This document shows positions 1-5,234 of a stretch of 7,333 bases of DNA, in pieces. Both the position numbers and the translations under genes were made by a program. The notes under the pieces were generated by a model that was given only the letters and a program-made list of their open reading frames with translations, was not told the DNA's origin and made no database searches. The DNA comes from an uncultured Moraxella sp. (GTDB lineage: Bacteria; Pseudomonadota; Gammaproteobacteria; Pseudomonadales; Moraxellaceae): positions 1 through 7,333 of the forward strand of contig CAKAQU010000085.1 of the NCBI GenBank assembly GCA_916720335.1, written 5' to 3'. Numbering within the stretch: the stretch's first letter is position 1; every line of letters begins with the position of its first letter.

Positions 1-245
1 TTTACTTCCTCAGCGTTTTGCAAGTACAGCTTAACACGTAATGAGTGAAAACGTCCCGTTCTAGAGGGTTTAACCAAAATACTGGCGTGATCAAAATCAG
101 GAAAGATTTCAGCCAAAATCAGCGTTACTTCATGACGCAAACTGTCATGTTCGCCTTCGTGTCCAATAATGCTTAATGGATAATCCATTGGAAATTGCCA
201 TAATTCTGGATTCTGGATTTCGGTGCGAGTTGGTTGAGTGGTCAT
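1..245 (-). CDS. DUF493 (YbeD/UPF0250) family protein, N-terminal part
   Basis: This reading frame opens at the ATG at 245-243 and stays open to the left edge, so the C-terminal end is missing; 81 codons are visible. The translation begins MTTQPTRTEIQNPELWQFPM, then continues through a segment with DYPLSIIGHEGEHDSLRHEV and a VKPSRTGRFHSLRVKLYLQN strand. The 'FP..YPLSIIG' opening, the later 'SR.GRFHSLRVKLYLQNAEEV' strand and the small size match the DUF493/YbeD family, small alpha/beta (ferredoxin-like fold) proteins of about 90-110 residues. E. coli YbeD sits near lipB and has no firmly established activity. An AAGGTG ribosome binding site lies 6 bases before the ATG, which supports this start. 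The gene follows rpoD on the same strand, but a terminator at 357-384 and a promoter-like sequence at 298-325 suggest separate transcription. Family assignment is fairly sure; function is unknown. Confidence 0.82.
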   Translation of the reverse strand, partial: MTTQPTRTEIQNPELWQFPMDYPLSIIGHEGEHDSLRHEVTLILAEIFPDFDHASILVKPSRTGRFHSLRVKLYLQNAEEV

Positions 246-297
246 TTGTTCACCTTATTTATTTGCCTTATTATTGTGATGTTTAAGTTTTTTTGTG

Positions 298-325
298 TTA
301 ATAGGGGTTTGTTAAAATTTTTCAA
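298..325 (-). promoter_or_regulatory. candidate sigma-70 promoter for the DUF493 gene
   Basis: On the minus strand a -35-like TTGAAA (325-320) and a -10-like TATTAA (303-298) are separated by 16 bases. It lies just downstream of the rpoD terminator and about 50 bases before the DUF493 start codon, where a promoter would be needed. Identified by eye in very AT-rich DNA, so chance matches are possible. Confidence 0.4.
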
Positions 326-356
326 GATAATGTGGATTTTGATGTATTTATGCAAT

Positions 357-384
357 AAAAAAAAGGTAAGTAATTACCCTTTTT
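357..384 (-). terminator. rho-independent terminator of rpoD
   Basis: Read on the minus strand, a short hairpin (GGTAA stem paired with TTACC, 4-base loop, positions 378-365) is followed immediately by eight T residues (364-357). The stem can be extended by A/T pairs across a single bulged C at 379. It begins 20 bases after the rpoD stop codon. The stem is short, but the T-tract is strong. The T-rich run on the other flank means it might also work on the plus strand, though no plus-strand gene reads into it. Confidence 0.65.
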
Positions 385-404
385 GTTTTTATTGTGAACT
401 ATAT

Positions 405-2270
405 TTAGTCATTTTCTAAAAATGATCGTAAATGTTCAGAGCGTGAAGGGTGGCGCAATTTACGCAGTGCTTTAGCTTCTATTTGACGAATGCGCTCCCT
501 TGTTACATCAAATTGCTTGCCAACCTCTTCTAATGTATGGTCGCTTGCCATATCAATCCCAAATCGCATTTTAAGTACTTTGGCTTCTCGTTCGGTTAGA
601 TTATCCAAAACTTCTCGAGTTGCTTCGCGCAGACCTTCAGCGGTGGCACTGTCTACAGGGCTTGAAATGGTGCTGTCTTCAATAAAATCACCTAAGTGAC
701 TGTCTTCATCATCTCCGATTGGAGTCTCCATAGAAATGGGTTCTTTGGCAATTTTTAGTACTTTACGAACTTTGGCTTCGCTTTCACCGAGTCTTGCTCC
801 CAGCTCTTCAGGTGTTGGTTCACGCCCCATTTCTTGAAGTAGCTGACGCGATACTCGGTTAATTTTATTGATGGTTTCAATCATATGAACAGGAATGCGA
901 ATGGTTCGTGCTTGGTCGGCAATAGAGCGGGTAATTGCTTGCCGAATCCACCAAGTGGCATAAGTAGAAAATTTATAGCCACGGCGATATTCAAACTTAT
1001 CCACCGCTTTCATTAGCCCAATATTACCTTCTTGAATCAAGTCTAAAAACTGAAGTCCACGGTTGGTGTATTTTTTTGCAATTGAAATTACCAAACGTAA
1101 GTTAGCTTCTACCATATCTTTTTTGGCACGACGTGCTTTGGCTTCCCCAATTGCCATTTGGCGAGCAACAGCCTTCATATCACGAATGTTCATTTGGAGT
1201 TTTTCTTCATGAGCCAAAATCTTTTCTTGCATGCCAACCACTTCAGGCATAACTTTTGCCAAAGTTTCAGCAAAAGCAGGCTTACCTTCAATACGGTGAG
1301 CCAGCCACTCTACATTGGTTTCATTGCTTGGAAAGGTTTTTTTGAATTCTTCCAAAGGCATCTTGCCACGACGTACCACAAGACGCATAATCTGTCTTTC
1401 AGTTGTACGAACGTCATCATACACTTCACGCATCAAAGTCATAACTTGGTCAGACAAGCGATTGTTGAGTTTTATAAGCATAAAACGTGTTGCAAGTTCA
1501 TCGTAGGCTTGCTTGGCTTTTTCACTATTTCGACCATGTTTATCCAAGGTTTTTTTGGCTTTTGCAAAAAGTGTTTGAATCTCTTCAAAACGAACCCTTA
1601 CTTCTTCAGGGTCAAGACTGCTATCATCGGCATCATCAACCGCTAAGGCATCAGGATGCTCATCTTCTTCTTCATGGTCATCAGGTACTTTGATGGCGGT
1701 TTGAGGGTTTTCAAAATCGGGTTCTATCTCATCTTCTTTGAGTTCAAAATCGCCATCTTCAAGCTCTAAAAAGCCAGTAACCACATCAGAAATCTTTTTT
1801 TCACCAGCTAATACTTGTTCGTATTCACCTAAAACAAATTTAACTGTACCAGGCCAATACGCCATAATATACTGAACTTCACGCATGCCTTCTTCAATGC
1901 GTTTGGCAATACCAATTTCACCATCTCGCGTCAAAAGTTCAACCGTTCCCATTTCACGCATATACATACGTACAGGGTCAGTGGTGCGACCAGGCTCAGT
2001 TTCTACATTAGCAAGCACGGTTGCGGCTTCATCAACAGCAATGTCATCGTCATCATTGCTCACTCCCGTCAAAAGCATGTCGTCTTCATCAGGAGCAACA
2101 TCATAAATGGGAATACCAACATCCGTTAGCATTTGTATGATTTCTTCAACTTGGTCGCTGTCAGTAACCGAATCAGGCATTTGGTCATTGATTTCAGCAT
2201 AGGTTAGATAACCTTGTTCTTTACCAAGTTGAATCAGGGTAGGTAATTGGGAATTAGAATTTTCGCTCAT
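405..2270 (-). CDS. rpoD: RNA polymerase primary sigma factor RpoD (sigma-70)
   Basis: Complete 621-residue primary sigma factor, which directs core RNA polymerase to housekeeping promoters. Domains in order: region 1.1 at about 1-80 (QLGKEQGYLTYAEINDQ); region 1.2 from about 96 (GRTTDPVRMYMREMGTVELL); a long non-conserved region of about 130-370 with an acidic stretch at 170-225; regions 2.1-2.4 at about 384-460, including NLRLVISIAKKYTNRGLQFL, the promoter-melting segment YKFSTYATWWIRQAI (432-446) and the -10 recognition residues in RQAITRSIADQARTIRIP; region 3 at about 461-540; and region 4.2 with the -35-binding helix-turn-helix at 579-605 (VTRERIRQIEAKALRKL). The acidic insertion and overall length fit gammaproteobacterial RpoD. 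The ATG at 2270 is preceded by a modest GCGAG ribosome binding site at 6-base spacing. The gene is monocistronic here, with its own promoter and terminator; the dnaG and rpsU genes that often accompany rpoD are not adjacent. Confidence 0.98.
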   Translation of the reverse strand: MSENSNSQLPTLIQLGKEQGYLTYAEINDQMPDSVTDSDQVEEIIQMLTDVGIPIYDVAPDEDDMLLTGVSNDDDDIAVDEAATVLANVETEPGRTTDPVRMYMREMGTVELLTRDGEIGIAKRIEEGMREVQYIMAYWPGTVKFVLGEYEQVLAGEKKISDVVTGFLELEDGDFELKEDEIEPDFENPQTAIKVPDDHEEEDEHPDALAVDDADDSSLDPEEVRVRFEEIQTLFAKAKKTLDKHGRNSEKAKQAYDELATRFMLIKLNNRLSDQVMTLMREVYDDVRTTERQIMRLVVRRGKMPLEEFKKTFPSNETNVEWLAHRIEGKPAFAETLAKVMPEVVGMQEKILAHEEKLQMNIRDMKAVARQMAIGEAKARRAKKDMVEANLRLVISIAKKYTNRGLQFLDLIQEGNIGLMKAVDKFEYRRGYKFSTYATWWIRQAITRSIADQARTIRIPVHMIETINKINRVSRQLLQEMGREPTPEELGARLGESEAKVRKVLKIAKEPISMETPIGDDEDSHLGDFIEDSTISSPVDSATAEGLREATREVLDNLTEREAKVLKMRFGIDMASDHTLEEVGKQFDVTRERIRQIEAKALRKLRHPSRSEHLRSFLEND

Positions 2271-2315
2271 AAAATCTCGCTATTGACAAGGCCATCATGA
2301 AAAATCAAACTTCAC

Positions 2316-2344
2316 ATTCTAACATAAATTGAATAATATTTCAT
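2316..2344 (-). promoter_or_regulatory. extended -10 sigma-70 promoter of rpoD
   Basis: On the minus strand, TAGAAT (2321-2316) is preceded directly by TGT, giving an extended -10 element. A -35-like ATGAAA (2344-2339) lies 17 bases upstream. The implied transcription start is near 2309, giving a leader of about 40 bases before the rpoD ATG. Position, spacing and TG extension all agree. Other promoters further upstream, inside the neighbouring gene, are not excluded. Confidence 0.6.
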
Positions 2345-2388
2345 GTTTTCAATGGGGATGTTGGTTGATTTTTAAAGCCTAAAATTAC

Positions 2389-2417
2389 TTGATTTTACTA
2401 AACATAAATGTTATTTT
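2389..2417 (+). promoter_or_regulatory. candidate promoter of the DIP1984-family gene
   Basis: TTGATT (2389-2394) and TATTTT (2412-2417) are separated by 17 bases, each matching four of six consensus positions. The implied start near 2424 lies about 34 bases before the preferred ATG at 2458. Weak matches in AT-rich DNA make this tentative. Confidence 0.3.
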
Positions 2418-2457
2418 ATCCAAAATTGAATGTTTAAAAAAATTTACATTAAAAACT

Positions 2458-2916
2458 ATGAAATTAGCCGAAGCTCTTATTATTCGTAGCGATTTGCAGC
2501 AAAAATTATATTCTTTGCAATCGCGCCTATCTAAAAATACTACAGTTCAAGAGGGTAACGAACCAACTGAAGACCCTAATTTGCTACTAAAAGAGATTTT
2601 AGCAGTCCATGAATTGCTGCATGAATTGATTTTAAAAATTCATCGCACAAATGCAGATACCGTATTAAATGATGGACGTAATTTGTTGACGGTATTAAAT
2701 GAACGTGATAAATTGTTAAGTCTTCATAAAATACTCAATAATATCATCTCTCAGGCTACAGATAAGCCAGACCGTTACAGTGCCAGAGAGATTAAATGGG
2801 AGACGGTTATTGATGTAGCAGATTATCAAAAACAAGCTGATGATATTGCCAAAAAAGTTCGAGAAATCAATATTTTGATTCAAGCAAGTAATTGGCAGGT
2901 TGATTTGATAGAATAG
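2458..2916 (+). CDS. DIP1984 family protein, function unknown
   Basis: A 152-residue, mostly alpha-helical protein without signal peptide or membrane segment. It starts MKLAEALIIRSDLQQKLYSL and continues with a helical hairpin pattern (NTTVQEGNEPTEDPNLLLKE, then a long helix around 45-65), an NxxxTVL..GRNLL segment, and a C-terminal helix ending IQASNWQVDLIE. The 'KLAEALI.RaDlq.kl..L..RL..N..VQEG..P.EDP..LL.E' start and the 'IQ..NW..DL.E' end are typical of the DIP1984 family (named from Corynebacterium diphtheriae; formerly called septicolysin-like). No biochemical role is established; the septicolysin label should not be read as toxin activity. The frame is open further upstream to a TTG at 2389, but the family begins at the 'MKLAEAL' methionine, so ATG 2458 is chosen. 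No clear Shine-Dalgarno precedes it (upstream bases are ACATTAAAAACT), which is unusual. It is divergent from rpoD and ends at a probable terminator. Confidence 0.85.
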   Translation: MKLAEALIIRSDLQQKLYSLQSRLSKNTTVQEGNEPTEDPNLLLKEILAVHELLHELILKIHRTNADTVLNDGRNLLTVLNERDKLLSLHKILNNIISQATDKPDRYSAREIKWETVIDVADYQKQADDIAKKVREINILIQASNWQVDLIE

Positions 2917-2925
2917 AATAAATGG

Positions 2926-2958
2926 CAGTCAGCTTTTAGTTAATGGCTTGACTGTTTT
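2926..2958 (+). terminator. probable terminator of the DIP1984-family gene
   Basis: CAGTCA (2926-2931) pairs with TGACTG (2949-2954); an adjoining GC (2932-2933) can pair with GC (2946-2947) across a bulged T. The arm is followed by TTTT at 2955-2958, then AATTTTTG. It begins 9 bases after the stop codon of the plus-strand gene. The T-tract is interrupted, so efficiency is uncertain. Confidence 0.5.
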
Positions 2959-3146
2959 AATTTTTGAACATATTGGGCGAGTGTTATCCTTTTTGGCTGG
3001 TTTGGATATAAAATAAAATCAGTCCTTCTATAGAGCGTGTGATGAGCGGCACATTTTTTCTTACCTGTTAGCTCTGAACTCTTTATAACTGCACTAGTGT
3101 AGCTCTCTCTTATCAGGTTGCCAAGAGATTTGTTAGGGTGATGCAT
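2940..3146 (-). CDS. doubtful small ORF, 68 residues, unrecognised
   Basis: The only sizeable ORF in the 286-base gap between the DIP1984 and CPBP genes. It begins MHHPNKSLGNLIRESYTSAV and is basic, His- and Lys-rich, with a single Cys in KKKCAAHH. I see no signal peptide, membrane segment or known motif. In its favour, an AAAGG sequence lies 7 bases before the ATG. Against it, the composition resembles translated non-coding DNA, and its stop codon lies inside the hairpin assigned as the neighbour's terminator. It is convergent with the DIP1984 gene, 23 bases apart. It could be a real small gene, a decayed gene, or a chance frame in an intergenic repeat or non-coding RNA. No function is proposed. 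Confidence 0.25.
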   Translation of the reverse strand: MHHPNKSLGNLIRESYTSAVIKSSELTGKKKCAAHHTLYRRTDFILYPNQPKRITLAQYVQKLKQSSH

Positions 3147-3190
3147 TATTTAACCTTTACTACCACTGCACTGACAATATGTTCACCCTA
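3134..3190. repeat. 8-bp inverted repeat flanking the small-ORF start
   Basis: TAGGGTGA (3134-3141) and TCACCCTA (3183-3190) are exact inverted copies with 41 bases between. The pair brackets the start codon and ribosome binding site of the doubtful small ORF and lies just after the CPBP stop codon. It could be a long-loop hairpin in an RNA, an operator, a remnant of a mobile-element end, or chance. Confidence 0.35.
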
Positions 3191-3202
3191 TTTTATACAA
3201 AC

Positions 3203-3958
3203 TTAATATCCCAATAAATACATTGCGATTGCTAATGTATTATTAATAATATGTAAAACCACACTTAATAATATGCCATGTTTAATTCGTGCATGGCAAA
3301 ATAAAATTGCTAAAAAGAAAATAATGACTGTGGACAATAAATCATATTGCAGTGCATGAACAAATGCAAATAACAGGCTGCTAATAATAACCCCAGTCCA
3401 ATGGCTGGAATCCAACCCTAAAAAACTTTGTTGATTGATTTCATGATTTGAATATACTCCAAAAATCATCCCCCGAAAAATCAACTCTTCATAAATTGGT
3501 GCAATGATTGTTGTTGTTAAAATCATGGGTAAAAATGAAGCACCATCCATTAATCCATCCATCAAAGTTGATGGTTTGCTATCAAAATAAAAAAGTAACC
3601 CTTCACTAATGATTAAAAAAATAATCAAATATAATAAATACACAAAAAAACTTTTTAAAGAAAATTTTTTGATGTCAAAATAAGCTAAAGTCTTGTTGAT
3701 GTGATAGTTGGATTTAATAAAAATAATTAAAAAAGCAAATGATGATAAAAAAATTGCGGTAAATATAATTGAACATGCAACAACAATTCCATTTTTACTG
3801 CCTATTTCAATTAAATTAATGATTTCTTTTTCGGTATCAAGATGGATTTTTGCGGCAAAAATTACCCCAATGATTTGTAAAAAAAACATTAAAAAAACAC
3901 AAAAAGCACTAATAAAAAAAGCGGAAAGACGGCTAAAATAAAAAATAGGATAAATCAT
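3203..3958 (-). CDS. CPBP family intramembrane glutamic endopeptidase (Abi/CAAX protease-like)
   Basis: A 251-residue integral membrane protein with hydrophobic segments at about 11-35, 57-81, 102-125, 142-157, 188-203, 206-224 and 229-249. The C-terminal half carries the CPBP (PF02517) signatures: motif 1 EELIFRG (157-163) with the paired glutamates and arginine, motif 2 FAFVH (197-201) with the conserved histidine, and motif 3 HIINN (236-240). All expected active-site residues are present, so the protein is probably an active intramembrane protease. In this superfamily Rce1 cleaves CAAX proteins, and bacterial members act in bacteriocin self-immunity or peptide maturation, or are uncharacterised. 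No bacteriocin or prenylation gene is nearby, so the substrate is unknown. The N-terminal third is rich in Phe/Ile/Lys and A/T homopolymers. The ATG at 3958 has no Shine-Dalgarno; see the -10-like element at 3969-3974. The preceding PPK2 gene is closed off by a strong terminator. Confidence 0.88.
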   Translation of the reverse strand: MIYPIFYFSRLSAFFISAFCVFLMFFLQIIGVIFAAKIHLDTEKEIINLIEIGSKNGIVVACSIIFTAIFLSSFAFLIIFIKSNYHINKTLAYFDIKKFSLKSFFVYLLYLIIFLIISEGLLFYFDSKPSTLMDGLMDGASFLPMILTTTIIAPIYEELIFRGMIFGVYSNHEINQQSFLGLDSSHWTGVIISSLLFAFVHALQYDLLSTVIIFFLAILFCHARIKHGILLSVVLHIINNTLAIAMYLLGY

Positions 3959-3968
3959 ATATATGGGG

Positions 3969-3974
3969 TTTATA
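3969..3974 (-). promoter_or_regulatory. candidate -10 element for the CPBP gene
   Basis: TATAAA on the minus strand ends 10 bases before the ATG. Transcription starting the usual 6-8 bases downstream would leave only a few bases of leader, which would fit the missing Shine-Dalgarno. No good -35 match is seen 16-18 bases upstream. Confidence 0.3.
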
Positions 3975-4020
3975 AAAAAATGCTTTTGTGTTTGTATTGG
4001 AATTTACACTGATTTTAATA

Positions 4021-4063
4021 AAAAGATAAAATAAAATACCCAAAATGGATATTTTGGGTATTT
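4021..4063 (-). terminator. rho-independent terminator of the PPK2 gene
   Basis: A perfect 13-bp inverted repeat, AAATACCCAAAAT (4034-4046) and ATTTTGGGTATTT (4051-4063), with a 4-base GGAT loop. On the minus strand it is followed by a T-rich tail (TTTTATTTTATCTTTT, about 4036-4021). It starts 11 bases after the PPK2 stop codon and lies upstream of the CPBP gene. Confidence 0.85.
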
Positions 4064-4074
4064 AGAAAGTTAAA

Positions 4075-5121
4075 CTATTTTTTGTTGGCATTAAGCGCAT
4101 TGGTAACCAGCAAATCCACACGCTCATCTTTTTCGTACAATGTACCTGCACGACCAACAATCAATGGGTCAATATTACCAATTTGGGAAGGGTCTTTGCC
4201 TTCATAGTTTAATTTATTTAAAACATAACGCATTGCATTTAGGCGAGCACGTTTTTTGCAGTCGGATTTGATGACAATCCAAGGAGCCTCAGCAGAATCA
4301 GTATTAAAAAACATTGCTTCTTTGGCTAGCGTGTAATCATCCCATTTGTTTAATGAAGCCTTATCAACAGGCGATAGTTTCCATTGTTTCAGTGGGTCAT
4401 GTTCACGACTGTCAAATCGGGCTTTTTGTTCACTGCGAGTAACTGAAAACCAAAATTTTACTAGATGTACGCCAGATTCTACCAGCATTTTTTCAAATTG
4501 TGGCACATGACGCATAAAGGTTTGGTATTCTTCTTCATTGCAAAATCCCATAACGCGCTCAACAACCGCACGGTTGTACCATGAGCGATCAAACAGTACG
4601 ATTTCACCCGCTGTTGGTAGGTGTTGAACATAACGCTGAAAGTACCATTGACCACGTTCTTGTTCAGTTGGTTTTTCCAAAGCAACCACTCTTGCCCCAC
4701 GTGGATTTAAATGCTCCATAAAGCGCTTGATTGTACCACCTTTGCCAGCTGCATCGCGACCTTCGAACAAAATAACCACTCTTTGTCCTGTGGCTTTAAC
4801 ATGGTGCTGTAGTTTTAAAAGTTCAATTTGAAGTTTGTATTTTTGCGCTTCATAGTTTTTGCGGCTTAGACGGTTTTTGTAAGGATAACCGCCATCGCGC
4901 CAGCTCGGTGACAGTTCAGTGTCTTTGGATTTGTCTGCACGAACTTGTGTAACTACTTGATTAACAGGAAGATATTTGTTTAATAACAAACTCATCTCTG
5001 CCAAGTCATCAGGAGTTGCATGATTTAGAATATCTTCTAATTCACTCATTGTTCTTGGCATTACTGGATTTTTAGTAGTTTCTGCTAAATCACCGTTTGT
5101 TTTTTTTGGGGATGTTGCCAT
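4075..5121 (-). CDS. ppk2: polyphosphate kinase 2 (PPK2), class I-like
   Basis: A 348-residue soluble cytoplasmic kinase that transfers phosphate between inorganic polyphosphate and nucleoside diphosphates, usually running towards ATP/GTP formation. A variable N-terminal extension of about 70 residues is followed by the core: SPSWRDGGYPYKNRLSRKNY (71-90), the YEAQKYKLQIELLKLQ helix, Walker A FEGRDAAGKGGTIKR (119-133), Walker B VLFDRSWYNRA (175-185), and the lid with RFDSREHDPLKQWKLSPVD (235-253). All these motifs are intact. A single P-loop domain with FEGRDAAGKGG is typical of class I enzymes (ADP/GDP-preferring); class II AMP phosphotransferases such as Acinetobacter PAP are two-domain, and class III usually have a different Walker A surround. 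The class call is therefore an inference. The ATG at 5121 has a GGAG ribosome binding site at 6-base spacing. Codons 4-8 contain C4A8, a slippage-prone tract. The gene is monocistronic, with its own promoter and terminator. Confidence 0.95.
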   Translation of the reverse strand: MATSPKKTNGDLAETTKNPVMPRTMSELEDILNHATPDDLAEMSLLLNKYLPVNQVVTQVRADKSKDTELSPSWRDGGYPYKNRLSRKNYEAQKYKLQIELLKLQHHVKATGQRVVILFEGRDAAGKGGTIKRFMEHLNPRGARVVALEKPTEQERGQWYFQRYVQHLPTAGEIVLFDRSWYNRAVVERVMGFCNEEEYQTFMRHVPQFEKMLVESGVHLVKFWFSVTRSEQKARFDSREHDPLKQWKLSPVDKASLNKWDDYTLAKEAMFFNTDSAEAPWIVIKSDCKKRARLNAMRYVLNKLNYEGKDPSQIGNIDPLIVGRAGTLYEKDERVDLLVTNALNANKK

Positions 5122-5156
5122 ATTTTACTCCAAAATATTGATTAAAATCACGATTT

Positions 5157-5185
5157 ATAATAACATAAGTATAACAATTTGACAA
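5157..5185 (-). promoter_or_regulatory. sigma-70 promoter of the PPK2 gene
   Basis: On the minus strand TTGTCA (5185-5180) and TATTAT (5162-5157) are separated by exactly 17 bases, each matching five of six consensus positions, with TGT directly before the -10. The implied start near 5150 gives a leader of about 30 bases with the GGAG site. This is the best promoter match in the window. Confidence 0.7.
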
Positions 5186-5213
5186 TATTTTTTACAATCT
5201 TAAAATATTTTAT

Positions 5214-5234
5214 ATTTAATTTATAAAATTAAAT
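5214..5234 (-). terminator. AT-only hairpin at the end of the beta-helix gene, possible weak terminator
   Basis: ATTTAATTT (5214-5222) and AAATTAAAT (5226-5234) form a perfect 9-bp inverted repeat with a 3-base loop, and the stop codon at 5231-5229 lies inside it. The stem has no G or C, so it is weak; the minus-strand sequence beyond is AT-rich but lacks a clean T-tract. It is the only terminator-like structure between this gene and PPK2. Confidence 0.3.

Noticed and set aside
234..419. 61-codon plus-strand ORF in the DUF493-rpoD gap
   Set aside because: It overlaps the start of the DUF493 gene, the rpoD terminator and the end of rpoD, and its hydrophobic, low-complexity product reflects AT-rich intergenic DNA.
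1158..1646. 162-codon plus-strand ORF opposite rpoD
   Set aside because: It lies wholly antisense to a complete, strongly conserved rpoD; its Phe/His-rich product has no recognisable motif and is explained as the complement of the rpoD coding frame.
2389..2457. TTG-initiated 23-residue N-terminal extension of the DIP1984-family protein
   Set aside because: The family starts at the MKLAEAL methionine; the extension is a low-complexity translation of AT-rich DNA and overlaps the likely promoter.
4479..4700. 73-codon minus-strand ORF inside PPK2
   Set aside because: Same strand, different frame within the conserved PPK2 core; the PPK2 frame carries all the kinase motifs.
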